This document shows positions 43,669 through 52,421 of a stretch of 64,000 nt of DNA, piece by piece. Every line of letters starts with the position of its first letter. Within the stretch, counting starts at the first letter, position 1. A model generated the notes under the pieces. The model was not told the DNA's origin and did no database searches. It saw nothing but the letters and a program-made list of their open reading frames with translations. Location: the NCBI GenBank assembly GCA_003577145.1, contig QEUP01000002.1:1-64000 (forward strand), read 5' to 3'. The translations under genes were made by a program, and so were the position numbers. Source of the stretch: Acidobacteriota bacterium. GTDB taxonomy: Bacteria; Actinomycetota; Acidimicrobiia; Acidimicrobiales; Microtrichaceae.

Positions 43669-44859
43669 ATGCCCGAATCGCAGTTTCCCGAGGGGTTCCG
43701 CTGGGGTGTTGCCACCGCTGCGCATCAGGTCGAAGGGGGCAACACCAACAACGACTGGTGGGCCTGGGAGCACGACCCGGAATCGCCGTGTGCGGAATCG
43801 AGCGGCGACGCGTGCGACCAGTGGAACCGGTACCGCTCCGACATCGAGATGCTGGCGGCTCTCGGCTTCGACAACTACCGGTTCTCCGTCGAGTGGAGCC
43901 GCATCGAGCCCGCCGACGGCGAGTTCTCCAAGTCTGCTCTCGACCACTACCGCTCGGTTTGCGCCACCTGCCTGGAGCACGGCATCGAACCAGTGGTCAC
44001 CTACCACCACTTCACCACGCCGCTGTGGCTGACCCAGCGAGGCGGTTGGCTCAGCGACGACGCGCCCGAGGTGTTCGCGCGCTTCTGCGAACGGGTGACG
44101 CAGGCACTCGGCGACCTGACCGGCCGGGTGTGCACCATCAACGAGCCCAACGTCGTTGCCTTCGTCGGCTACATGCTGGGGCTGTTCCCCCCGGGGCACT
44201 CCGACATGGACGAGTGCCTGCGGGTCCAGCAGGCCTTCATCGAAGCCCACCGGCGGGCTGTCGACGCCGTCAAGTCGGTAGCCGACCTGCCGGTCGGGCT
44301 GACCCTGGCCATGAGCGACTACCAGGCTGTGCCTGCGGATGACCCCCAGGCCATCAACAGCTGCAACGAAGCCCGCCGGCTCATGGAGGACCCCTTCCTC
44401 GAAGCGGTCAAGGGCGACGACTTCATGGGCGTGCAGACCTACTCCCGGATGAGGTTCGGGCCCGCCGGCCTGATCGGTCCGGAGGAGGGTGTCGAGGTCG
44501 TCGAGTACATGGGCTACGAGTTCTGGCCCGACTCCCTGGAGGCGACCATCCGCCGTGCCTGGGACGTCAGCGACGGTGTACCCCTCATCGTGACCGAGAA
44601 CGGCCTCTCCCACACCGACGACCGCCGGCGCATCGAGTACGTGGAGCAGGCCCTCCAAGGGGTGTTGCGCTGCATCGCCGACGGTATCGACGTCGGCGGC
44701 TACACCTACTGGAGCCTGCTCGACAACTTCGAATGGGCGTTCGGCTACGGACCCCGTTTCGGCCTGGTGGCAGTCGACCGGTCGACCCAGCAGCGCACCC
44801 CGAAGGCCAGTGCCCGCTGGCTCGGTGACATCGCCCGGACCAACGCGATCAGGGCCTGA
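43669..44859 (+). CDS. Glycoside hydrolase family 1 beta-glucosidase
   Basis: 396 residues. GH1 TIM barrel with FRWGVATAAHQVEG at the N-terminus, acid/base Glu159 in TINEPN, nucleophile Glu310 in VTENGLS and the C-terminal WSLLDNFEWAFGY substrate loop. Slightly shorter than the usual ~450 residues but complete. No signal peptide, so it hydrolyses imported beta-glucosides in the cytoplasm. Monocistronic. Confidence 0.93.
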   Translation: MPESQFPEGFRWGVATAAHQVEGGNTNNDWWAWEHDPESPCAESSGDACDQWNRYRSDIEMLAALGFDNYRFSVEWSRIEPADGEFSKSALDHYRSVCATCLEHGIEPVVTYHHFTTPLWLTQRGGWLSDDAPEVFARFCERVTQALGDLTGRVCTINEPNVVAFVGYMLGLFPPGHSDMDECLRVQQAFIEAHRRAVDAVKSVADLPVGLTLAMSDYQAVPADDPQAINSCNEARRLMEDPFLEAVKGDDFMGVQTYSRMRFGPAGLIGPEEGVEVVEYMGYEFWPDSLEATIRRAWDVSDGVPLIVTENGLSHTDDRRRIEYVEQALQGVLRCIADGIDVGGYTYWSLLDNFEWAFGYGPRFGLVAVDRSTQQRTPKASARWLGDIARTNAIRA

Positions 44860-44961
44860 CACGCACCGGCGTCGTCGCAGGAACACGGCTTTTCGAGCAG
44901 GAGACACCATTCGGTAATAGCGTCTCCAGTCGCTGGGGGTGTCCTGAAGCGAGGGAGAGCG

Positions 44962-45282
44962 ATGCCGAAGTACCTGTACACGGTCAGTTACACCAGCGAC
45001 GGAGTGAGGGGACTGCTCAAGGAGGGGGGTTCGAGCCGCCGTTCCCTCATCGAGCACTTGGCGAAGGATCTCGGTGGCAAGCTGGAGAGCTTCTACTACG
45101 CGTTCGGCAATGACGACGTGTTCGCCATAGTCGATCTGCCTGACGACGAGACTGCCGCGGCGATCGCGTTGACCATCGGGGCCAGCGGCGCGATCGAGGC
45201 CAAGACGACCGTTCTGTTGACACCCGAGCAGGTCGACGCGGCGACCGAGAAGTCCATCGCATACCGTCCCCCCGGGGGCTGA
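44962..45282 (+). CDS. GYD domain-containing protein
   Basis: 106 residues. YLYTVSYTSDGVRGLLKEGGSSRR, the GGKLESFYYAFGNDDVFAIVDLPDD core and the C-terminal TTVLLTPEQVD match the GYD domain, a small ferredoxin-like dimeric alpha-beta fold of unknown function. ATG 44962 is preceded by a GAGGGAGAG purine run. Confidence 0.85.
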   Translation: MPKYLYTVSYTSDGVRGLLKEGGSSRRSLIEHLAKDLGGKLESFYYAFGNDDVFAIVDLPDDETAAAIALTIGASGAIEAKTTVLLTPEQVDAATEKSIAYRPPGG

Positions 45283-45378
45283 GCCGCCGCCGGAGATCTC
45301 GGGCACCGCGCGGCGCTCATTCCGACTTCAACCGGGGAATCGCTAAACCGTGGCTTGTCGGTGCCGAAAGGACTGACG

Positions 45379-46269
45379 ATGGCTGACACGCAAGTTCCTC
45401 GCGCTGAGCCAGACCATCCCCGCCAGGGGCGGTTCTCGCGCACCTGGTCGATCGCCAAGATCTCCTGGCACGTGATCAAAGATGCGCGCTCCCTGGTGGT
45501 GGTCCCCATCCTCTCGGCCATCGCTTGCGCCGTCCTGCTGGCCGCACTGTCGATCCCGCTGCTACCGGCCGCGGGCAGCTCGGACGAGAGCTCGTACCAA
45601 GGGCTGGCCATCATCTTGGGCGTCATCGCCTTGTTCGGCACCAGCGTCATCACGATCTTCTTCAGCGCCGCCGTGGTGTCGGGTGCCTACCAGTACTTCA
45701 GCGGGGAGCAACCGACCCTGGGAAGCTCGCTCGGTGGGGCCGTGCGACGATTTCCCCGTATCCTCGGCTGGGCGCTGGTCACCACCGTCGTCTCGGCGAT
45801 CCTGCAGTTCATCGAGCAGAAGCTGGGCTTCATCGGTGACCTGATCGCCGGGATACTGGGCGTGGCCTGGCGGGTGGCCACCTTCCTCGTCGTCCCCGTG
45901 CTCGTCATCGAAGACGCCGGGCCCATCAAGTCACTCAAGCGATCCGGTCACCTGCTGCGCCAGACCTGGGGGGAGAACATCATCGGGCAGGTCGGCTTCG
46001 GCCTGATCGGTTTGGTTCTCCTGTTGCCCGCCATCCTCGTGGGGGTGGTCGCCGCCGCCACCAACGTGGCTGCAATCGGCATCGCCGGCATCGCCGTGGC
46101 CGTCGTGTGGGCGGTGATTGTCATCTCGGTCCTCTCGGCGATGTCCAAGGTGTTCCAGACCGCGCTGTACCTGTATGCGGTGAACGGCTCCGCGCCGGCC
46201 GAGTTCGCCGGTACCGACATGGCCCACGCCTTCCGTCCCCGGCTCCGGCGGCGCAGCGCCACGGTTTGA
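45379..46269 (+). CDS. DUF6159-like integral membrane protein
   Basis: 296 residues with about six hydrophobic segments (about 40-65, 80-110, 130-165, 175-195, 215-245, 245-270). TWSIAKISWHVIKDARSLVVVPILS near the start and the central LKRSGHLLRQTWGENIIGQ helix pair are characteristic of the DUF6159 family. ATG 45379 has an AAAGGA upstream and is preferred to GTG 45355. Function unknown. Confidence 0.75.
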   Translation: MADTQVPRAEPDHPRQGRFSRTWSIAKISWHVIKDARSLVVVPILSAIACAVLLAALSIPLLPAAGSSDESSYQGLAIILGVIALFGTSVITIFFSAAVVSGAYQYFSGEQPTLGSSLGGAVRRFPRILGWALVTTVVSAILQFIEQKLGFIGDLIAGILGVAWRVATFLVVPVLVIEDAGPIKSLKRSGHLLRQTWGENIIGQVGFGLIGLVLLLPAILVGVVAAATNVAAIGIAGIAVAVVWAVIVISVLSAMSKVFQTALYLYAVNGSAPAEFAGTDMAHAFRPRLRRRSATV

Positions 46270-46482
46270 CCAGCGGGCACATCGAGCCCGGGCGCCTGCG
46301 GCCACCGCGACGTACGCGCCTCTGCTGGGCGGCTCCTGCGGGTGCCAGGAGCGTCCGCCGGTAGGCGGTACTCCGATGTGGCGGTGCCGTGTCGAGCGGC
46401 AGGCTCGACCTGTCCCCGCAGCCCCTGAAGCGCCGGTGCGGGTAGCGTCGGGTTCCCGAGGAGCTGGCCCCGGAGGGGAGAT

Positions 46483-48204
46483 GTGGTCCCCTGGGGGCAG
46501 GAAGTGGAGGAGCCGCTGTTGTCCGACCACCTGATCGCCCCGCACGGTGGCGAGCTGGTCGATCTCTCAACGAGCGCCGCGCGGGCCGCCGAGCTACGCG
46601 AGGCATCACGCGACTGGCCTTCGTGGGATTTGACGCCCCGGCAGCTCGTCGAGCTCGAGCTGCTGGCCGGCGGCGCCTACTCGCCTCTCTGCGGTTACCT
46701 GAGCGAGTCGGACTACCTGGCGGTTCGCGACAGGATGCGCCTGGTCGACGGGACCCTGTGGCCGTTGCCGACGTCGCTCGACGTCACCGAGGAGATGGCC
46801 GAGGTGCTCGAGCCGGGCATGCGCCTGGCGCTGCGTGACTCCGAGGGTGTGATGTTGGGGTGTCTCGACATCGCAGACATCTACCAACCCGACCTCTTGG
46901 CCGAGGCCGATCTGTTGGCCCGACTTCCCGGTGACGGGACATCAGGTCGGCCACCGGCTGCACGCCGTCGGCCGGTCTACCTCGGTGGCGCCATCGAATC
47001 CGTGCAGCCGCCCGTCCACTACGACTTCGGTGATCTGCGGCACACACCCGCCGAGCTGCGACGCGAGCTAGCCAAGCTCGGATGGCGCCGCGTCGTGGCC
47101 TACCCCACCCACAGCCCCATGCACCGTGTCCATTTCGAGCAGACACTGCGAGCGGTCAAGGAACTGGAGGCCGGCCTCTTGATCCATTCCCTCGTCGGTC
47201 CCGAGGAGGACAGCTACATCGATCACTTCACACGGGTCAGGTGTCACCGGGCGATCGTGAAGCGCTATCCACCCGGTACTGCGACGCTCTCGGTTCTCCC
47301 GGTTGCCGCCACATCCGGCGGACCACGCGAGCTGCTGTTGAGCGCCCTCGTTCACAGGAACTTCGGCGTCACCGACGTGATGGTCGGTCAGGAGGTCGGA
47401 AACCCAGCCGTTGCGAACGAGTCGATCGAAGCTGTCGGGAGTTACATGGACGAAGCCGGTGTTGCGCTGGTGAGCAGTGAGACGCTGGTCTACCTGCCTG
47501 ACGACGACCGCTTCGTGGCCGGGGAGCAGGCCCCTTTACGTGCCAGGGTCCTGGAGATCGACGAGGTCGAGCTCCGGCAGCGCCTGGTAGAGGGTCGCCG
47601 GCTGCCCGCCTGGTTCACGTTCCCGGAGGTAGCCGACATCCTCGAACCGGCGTTCCCGCCCCGGTCGCGCCAGGGGTTCACGGTGTTCTTCACCGGGTTG
47701 AGCGGCTCGGGCAAGTCGACCATCGCCAACGCCTTGAAGGTGCGGCTGCTCGAGATGGGGGGGAGGTCGGTCACGCTCCTCGACGGCGACCTGGTGCGCA
47801 AGCACCTGTCGTCCGAACTGGGTTTCTCCCGTGAGCACCGCGACCTCAACATCCGCCGTATCGGTTTCGTCGCCTCGGAGATCACCAAGAACGGCGGGGT
47901 GGCCATCTGCGCTCCCATCGCCCCCTATGACGCGACCCGCAAGGACGTCCGTAGCATGATCAGCCGCGCCGGCGGTTTCGTCCTCGTTCACGTGGCGACG
48001 CCCCTGGACATCTGCGAGCAGCGTGATCGCAAGGGCCTGTATGCCAAGGCTCGCGAAGGTGTCATCAAGGAGTTCACCGGTATCAGCGACCCCTACGAGG
48101 AGCCCGCGGACGCCGAGATGGTGATGGACACCAGCGAGACGACGCCCGAGGAGGCAGCCCAAGAGGTGATCCTGCACCTCGAACGGGAGGGCTACCTCGG
48201 TTGA
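46483..48204 (+). CDS. ATP-sulfurylase-like/adenylylsulfate kinase fusion with degenerate sulfurylase motifs
   Basis: 573 residues. N-terminal part (about 1-385) has the PUA-like and catalytic layout of ATP sulfurylase, but the active motif QxRNPxHxxH reads YPTHSPMHRVH (207-217): Gln-x-Arg-Asn is lost while the two His are kept, and GRDHxG appears as GQEVGN (302-307). The C-terminal APS kinase domain (about 395-573) is intact: P-loop GLSGSGKST, DGDLVRKHLSSELGFSREHRDLNIRR, GVAICAPIAPYD. So APS phosphorylation to PAPS is likely, sulfurylase activity doubtful. Start GTG 46483 follows GGAGGGG closely; GTG 46504 is an alternative. Confidence 0.85.
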   Translation: MVPWGQEVEEPLLSDHLIAPHGGELVDLSTSAARAAELREASRDWPSWDLTPRQLVELELLAGGAYSPLCGYLSESDYLAVRDRMRLVDGTLWPLPTSLDVTEEMAEVLEPGMRLALRDSEGVMLGCLDIADIYQPDLLAEADLLARLPGDGTSGRPPAARRRPVYLGGAIESVQPPVHYDFGDLRHTPAELRRELAKLGWRRVVAYPTHSPMHRVHFEQTLRAVKELEAGLLIHSLVGPEEDSYIDHFTRVRCHRAIVKRYPPGTATLSVLPVAATSGGPRELLLSALVHRNFGVTDVMVGQEVGNPAVANESIEAVGSYMDEAGVALVSSETLVYLPDDDRFVAGEQAPLRARVLEIDEVELRQRLVEGRRLPAWFTFPEVADILEPAFPPRSRQGFTVFFTGLSGSGKSTIANALKVRLLEMGGRSVTLLDGDLVRKHLSSELGFSREHRDLNIRRIGFVASEITKNGGVAICAPIAPYDATRKDVRSMISRAGGFVLVHVATPLDICEQRDRKGLYAKAREGVIKEFTGISDPYEEPADAEMVMDTSETTPEEAAQEVILHLEREGYLG

Positions 48205-48211
48205 GGGGCGC

Positions 48212-49537
48212 TCAACCGGCGGCCGGTAGGCGGTCCCTCAGCGCTATGGCTCCCTCCACCAGAGCGGCGAAGTCCTCGTCCGCAGCGGCGGACTCGAGGG
48301 TCTCGACGGCTTCGTCGATGCCCGACGGGTCGCTCACCGATCCCGAGCCACGGGCCCACAGCGAGGCGATCATCGCAACGGTGTTGGCCGCCGCGCCGGG
48401 ATCCTCGGCGGTGGCTTCGAGCTCGAGGCGACGACTGAGAGCGCCGATGCGCTGCACATCCTCGGGGTCACCGTGGGTCATCATCACGTCGACGACGCCA
48501 AGTTCGAGTGCGACCGCCGCCTCGGCCGCGGCTTCGGGGTCGTGGTCCGTCGTCGCCGTGTCGAGCGCCGTGAGCGCTTGGTCGACGGCTGACACGAAGG
48601 CCTCGGGCAACACCGACCTGCTACCCGGGTCGTAGGTCTCCCAGTCCGACTGCAGGTCGGCGAACGCCGCGGTGAGGGCCTCCCAGTCCTCGCCGACTGC
48701 CTGGTCGTAGGCTTCTGCGGCGCCCTGCTGGAGGTCGCGCAGCTCGGGCGGCACCGGTTCGGCCTGGGCGTCGTTGGGCAGGGCGAAGACGACCTTGACG
48801 TCCTCGGTCCCGGGCACGATGGCGTGGAACTCGCCGTAGCCGGGCGCCCAGTACTTCTCCTCGATCGTCCCCTCGACGGTCTCCTGGACCAGCATGGCGC
48901 CCTCGATGGGACCCGAGGGCCCCTCGACGGTCTCGCTGGTCGAGACGACGAGGTCCTCCTCGTAGACCAGATCGGGGATGTTCTCCGGGTGATAGATGTC
49001 CCCCACTCGGGGGTCGGCCGGCATGATCATGCCGGGAGGGCCGTCCTCGCCGGCGATCCAGGTGCCGTCCATGTTGGCGACCACGCCGGCCTCGTAGTTG
49101 AACACGTCCTCACCGAAGTACCACACGTTGCCTGCATCGTCCTGGGCGAACCAGTCGTAGGCGACCTCGGTCAGCTGGCCGTCGATCAACCCGATGAATT
49201 GAGATACGACGGTTTCAGTCGAGGAGTCCGCCCACTCGATCGTCTTGACGTCGGGGGTGAGCGCCACCTCGACACGCAGCGGCTCGCCCTCGTCCTCGCC
49301 CAGCATCACCGCATAGGTCACCTCCGATACCGGGTAGAGGCTGTTGGTGACCTGGGTCGGGTTCGTGAAGTCGCCGGGGTTGATGTCGACGTCGTCGATC
49401 ACCCGTCCGTCCACCGAGGTGGACGTGGTCGACCCCGACTGCTGCTCGCTGGTGTCGGTTGTCGAGGTGTCGTCGCCACTGCAGGCCGCAGCGACGAGCA
49501 GGATGGTGGTTGTCACGATCAGCAGTCGTGTCTTCAT
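48212..49537 (-). CDS. Secreted lipoprotein of unknown function
   Basis: 441 residues. Signal peptide MKTRLLIVTTTILLVAAAC gives a lipobox ending in Cys19, followed by a Ser/Thr/Gln linker. The mature N-terminal domain (about 55-270) contains YDWFAQDDAGNVWYFGEDVFNY and WIAGEDGPPGMIMPADPRVGD, a pattern found in uncharacterised exported proteins; a helical, Ala/Glu-rich C-terminal part follows. ATG 49537 is fixed by the signal peptide. Divergent from a two-component system with shared repeats, so it may be its target. Confidence 0.78.
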   Translation of the reverse strand: MKTRLLIVTTTILLVAAACSGDDTSTTDTSEQQSGSTTSTSVDGRVIDDVDINPGDFTNPTQVTNSLYPVSEVTYAVMLGEDEGEPLRVEVALTPDVKTIEWADSSTETVVSQFIGLIDGQLTEVAYDWFAQDDAGNVWYFGEDVFNYEAGVVANMDGTWIAGEDGPPGMIMPADPRVGDIYHPENIPDLVYEEDLVVSTSETVEGPSGPIEGAMLVQETVEGTIEEKYWAPGYGEFHAIVPGTEDVKVVFALPNDAQAEPVPPELRDLQQGAAEAYDQAVGEDWEALTAAFADLQSDWETYDPGSRSVLPEAFVSAVDQALTALDTATTDHDPEAAAEAAVALELGVVDVMMTHGDPEDVQRIGALSRRLELEATAEDPGAAANTVAMIASLWARGSGSVSDPSGIDEAVETLESAAADEDFAALVEGAIALRDRLPAAG

Positions 49538-49610
49538 GGGTGCCCCTTCATCGTTGGTGTCGGCGGGTTCGGGTTGCCGACCTCTGGGTACGAAGCTCAC
49601 CATCCCCCTG

Positions 49611-49644
49611 CTGAACTGCGGCTGAACGTTCAGCAACCGTTCAG
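49611..49644. promoter_or_regulatory. Phased GTTCAG repeats, lipoprotein side (response-regulator sites)
   Basis: CTGAAC at 49611 and 49622, and CGTTCAG at 49627 and 49638: each pair is spaced exactly 11 bp, on opposite strands, meeting in the palindrome CTGAACGTTCAG (49622-49633). They lie 74-107 bp upstream of the lipoprotein start. Helically phased direct repeats are the typical binding pattern of OmpR-family regulators such as the one encoded next door. Confidence 0.6.
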
Positions 49645-49726
49645 CTTCGCTCGGCGAGCCTGGGGTGCGGGACAGTTCGGTGCCGGAGGGACAGCCTTCC
49701 CGTTTGCCGGGGCTAGCTTCAGGATT

Positions 49727-49744
49727 CGTTCAGTCTGCGTTCAG
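49727..49744. promoter_or_regulatory. Phased CGTTCAG direct repeat, response-regulator side
   Basis: CGTTCAG at 49727 and 49738, again 11 bp apart and exactly 100 bp from the matching pair at 49627/49638. It is 49-66 bp upstream of the response regulator start and probably mediates autoregulation. Confidence 0.6.
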
Positions 49745-49792
49745 CTGGGGCCGATCACAATCGAGGAGTGAAGGAACGGCGACAGGACAGCC

Positions 49793-50470
49793 ATGAGGGT
49801 TCTGGTAGTAGAGGATGACAAGCGGGTCGCCTCAGCGGTACGGCGCGGCCTGGAAGCAGAGGGGTTCGCTGTCGACGTTGCCCTCGATGGGGTGGACGGG
49901 CTGCATCTCGCGCGGGAGAACAACTACGACTCGATCGTGCTCGACATCATGCTTCCGGGCATCAACGGCTATCGGCTCTGCGCCCAGCTGCGGGAGGAAG
50001 GGGACTGGACGCCGATCCTGATGCTCACCGCCAAGGATGGCGAGCTCGACGAGGCCGAGGCGCTCGACACCGGAGCAGATGACTTCCTCACCAAGCCGTT
50101 CAGCTTCGTGGTCCTCGTCGCGCGGCTGCGGGCGCTGCTGCGCCGGGGGGCCAGGTCGGCGCCCGCTCCGGTGGAGGCCGGTGACCTGCACCTCGACCCG
50201 GCCGCCCACCGCTGCGGCCGCGGCGAGATCGACATCGAGCTGACCGCTCGGGAGTTCGCGGTGCTCGAGTTCCTGGTCCGTCGCCGGGGCGAGGTCGTCG
50301 CCAAGTCCGAGATCCTCGAGAACGTATGGGACTTCGACTTCGACGGAGACCCGAACATCGTCGAGGTCTACATCCGTCGCCTGCGCAAGAAGATCGACGA
50401 GCCCTTCGCCCGCGAGGCGATCACCACGATCCGCGGTGCCGGGTACAGGCTCGCCGCCGACGGCGGCTGA
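49793..50470 (+). CDS. OmpR-family response regulator
   Basis: 225 residues. Receiver domain (1-115) with acidic pocket EDD (7-9), phospho-acceptor Asp51 (VLDIMLPG) and Lys in TKPFSF; winged-helix DNA-binding domain (about 128-222) ending TTIRGAGYRL. Followed by the sensor kinase 9 bp downstream. It probably binds the CGTTCAG repeats flanking it. Confidence 0.95.
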   Translation: MRVLVVEDDKRVASAVRRGLEAEGFAVDVALDGVDGLHLARENNYDSIVLDIMLPGINGYRLCAQLREEGDWTPILMLTAKDGELDEAEALDTGADDFLTKPFSFVVLVARLRALLRRGARSAPAPVEAGDLHLDPAAHRCGRGEIDIELTAREFAVLEFLVRRRGEVVAKSEILENVWDFDFDGDPNIVEVYIRRLRKKIDEPFAREAITTIRGAGYRLAADGG

Positions 50471-50479
50471 GGCTCGGCC

Positions 50480-51850
50480 ATGCCCCGGCTCGATCACCTC
50501 GGAGGTGTGAGGGTCCGGACCACCCTTGCCGCGACGCTGATCGTGGCGCTCGTGTTCGCGGTGGGCGGCCTCGCGTTGGTGCGCCTGCAACGGAGCCTGC
50601 TCGTCTCCAACCTCGATGACACGCTCATCACCCGCGCCGAGGACATCGCCCTGCTCGTGGAGGCCGGTTCGGATCTGGAGAGCCTGGGCACCCCGAGCCG
50701 GGAGGAGGCGCTGGCTCAGGTAGTGGGCCCTGACGGGTCGGTGGTGGCCTCCTCGGAGAACGTGACCGGTCAGCCTCCCGTCACCGGGAGGGAAGCAGCC
50801 GGGATCACAACCGTTGACAGCTTGCCCATAGAGGACGACCCGTTTCGCCTTCTGGTCGAGACAGCCGCCGGCTCCGACGGTCCTTACAGGATCATCATCG
50901 CAGGCGGCCTCGACCCGATAGAAGAGAGCCTCGACGCGCTCAGCAGGAGCCTGCTGCTGATCGCCCCCATCCTTCTCGTCGTCGTGGCCGGGGTGACCTG
51001 GCTGATCGTCGGTCGGGCTCTTCGGCCGGTCGAATCCATCCGTGCGGAGGTGGCTGCCATCAGCGGGCAGCGCCTCGACCGGCGCGTCCCCGAACCGTCG
51101 TCGGGCGACGAGATCGGCAGGCTCGCCCGGACCATGAACCTGATGCTCGACCGGCTCCAGGCAGCCTGGGCCCGGCAGGATCGCTTCGTTGCCGATGCCT
51201 CACACGAGCTGCGGAGCCCGCTCACGAGCATCCGTTCACAGCTCGAGGTCGATCTCGCCCACCCCACCTCGGCAGACTGGCAGGACACCCATGCCGAGGT
51301 GCTCGAGGAGGTCGACAACCTCCAGCAACTCGTGGACGACCTGCTGTTCCTCGCCCGCACGGATGCCGGTGTCCGATCCCGTAGCGAGCCGGTGGACCTC
51401 GATGACATCGTCCTGCGTGAAGCCGAGCGGATCAGGCTTCAGACCGATCTGGATGTCGTGACCAGGGCGGTCTCGGCCGGGCAGGTCGCCGGCGACCGGT
51501 ACCAGCTCCAGCGTCTGGTGCGGAACCTGATGGAGAACGCCGCCCATCACGGGGAGACGAAGGTGGAGATCGGGCTGCGGGAGGCCGAGGACGGCGCCGA
51601 ACTGACGGTGTCCGACGACGGGCCCGGGATTCCGGTTGAGGCGAGGGAGGCGATCTTCGAGCGCTTCGTGACCCTCGACGACGCCCGGACGCGAGGCGGC
51701 GTCGGAACCGGTCTCGGGCTGGCGATCGTCCACGAGATCGTCGCGCAGCACGGCGGGGCGATCAGCGTCGTTGGGGACCCAGGGCACGGAACGGTGTTCA
51801 CGGTTCGCTTCCCGCCATGCATCACGACCAATTCCGTGCGTACAACGTGA
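50480..51850 (+). CDS. Sensor histidine kinase
   Basis: 456 residues. Two membrane helices (about 14-34 and 152-175) bracket a ~115-residue extracytoplasmic sensor; HAMP (about 175-228); HisKA with His242 in DASHELRSPL; HATPase with NLMENAAHH (N box), DDGPGIP (G1) and GVGTGLGLAIV (G2). It phosphorylates the upstream response regulator. The signal is unknown; its 3' end overlaps a GNAT remnant on the other strand. Confidence 0.95.
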   Translation: MPRLDHLGGVRVRTTLAATLIVALVFAVGGLALVRLQRSLLVSNLDDTLITRAEDIALLVEAGSDLESLGTPSREEALAQVVGPDGSVVASSENVTGQPPVTGREAAGITTVDSLPIEDDPFRLLVETAAGSDGPYRIIIAGGLDPIEESLDALSRSLLLIAPILLVVVAGVTWLIVGRALRPVESIRAEVAAISGQRLDRRVPEPSSGDEIGRLARTMNLMLDRLQAAWARQDRFVADASHELRSPLTSIRSQLEVDLAHPTSADWQDTHAEVLEEVDNLQQLVDDLLFLARTDAGVRSRSEPVDLDDIVLREAERIRLQTDLDVVTRAVSAGQVAGDRYQLQRLVRNLMENAAHHGETKVEIGLREAEDGAELTVSDDGPGIPVEAREAIFERFVTLDDARTRGGVGTGLGLAIVHEIVAQHGGAISVVGDPGHGTVFTVRFPPCITTNSVRTT

Positions 51851-51983
51851 ATCGCAGCAGCCGGAGGTAGCCCACCTTCTCGTAGACGGGCTGGCCGTCA
51901 TCGCTGGCGATCAGAACCGCTGGGGCATCAGGGTCCGCAACCGTCGCAACCCAGGTGAGCGCCGCTCCGAGGCGATCGTCGGT
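51822..51983 (-). pseudogene. GNAT acetyltransferase C-terminal remnant
   Basis: The minus-strand frame reads AALTWVATVADPDAPAVLIA and SDDGQPVYEKVGYLRLLRFTL before a stop at 51822. This matches the end of GNAT acetyltransferases (the GxPxYExxGY beta-bulge region) but nothing of the acetyl-CoA-binding part remains. It lies in frame directly behind the stop of the DUF385 gene (51984), so a deletion probably fused the two loci. It fills the 133-bp gap and overlaps the kinase end. Confidence 0.55.
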
Positions 51984-52421
51984 TCACGGCGATCGCTGCA
52001 GGAGGACGACCGGGATGTCGCGGGCGGCCTCGGCCTCGTAGGTCCGCCAGTGCCTGTTGTAATCGAGCGCCAGTTGCAGCAGCTCGCGCCCTTCCTCGCC
52101 GCCGGCGCGACGGGCGACGACCGGGATGGCCCTGCCACTCACATACACCGTCGCGGCCGGCTCCGCATCCAGGTTGTAGAGCCACGCTGGGGCCTGCTCG
52201 GAGCCGAAGTTGGAGGCGAGAACGACGAAGTCCCTCCCGGCGGGCATGTACACGAGAGTCACGCGGCGCTCCCTTCCGGTCCGACGTCCGGTCGTGACCA
52301 GCACCAGGACCCGCAGCTTCGGTGTCAACAGGCGAGGTCGCCCGTTCGTCCGCACGAGAACCCTGTTGTGCCAATGCGCGAACGAGCGGGAGAACCGAAT
52401 GCGGCGCGATCCGTGGCTCAT
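51984..52421 (-). CDS. Nitroreductase/deazaflavin-dependent oxidoreductase (DUF385)
   Basis: 145 residues. VLVTTGRRTGRERRVTLVYMPAGRDFVVLASNFGS and PAWLYNL are hallmarks of the F420H2-dependent Ddn-like family (split beta-barrel), which reduces quinones, enones or nitro compounds. Overlaps the alcohol dehydrogenase stop by ATGA, so it is the last gene of the five-gene operon starting with the aminotransferase-SCP2 fusion. Its presence implies coenzyme F420 in the host. Confidence 0.87.
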   Translation of the reverse strand: MSHGSRRIRFSRSFAHWHNRVLVRTNGRPRLLTPKLRVLVLVTTGRRTGRERRVTLVYMPAGRDFVVLASNFGSEQAPAWLYNLDAEPAATVYVSGRAIPVVARRAGGEEGRELLQLALDYNRHWRTYEAEAARDIPVVLLQRSP

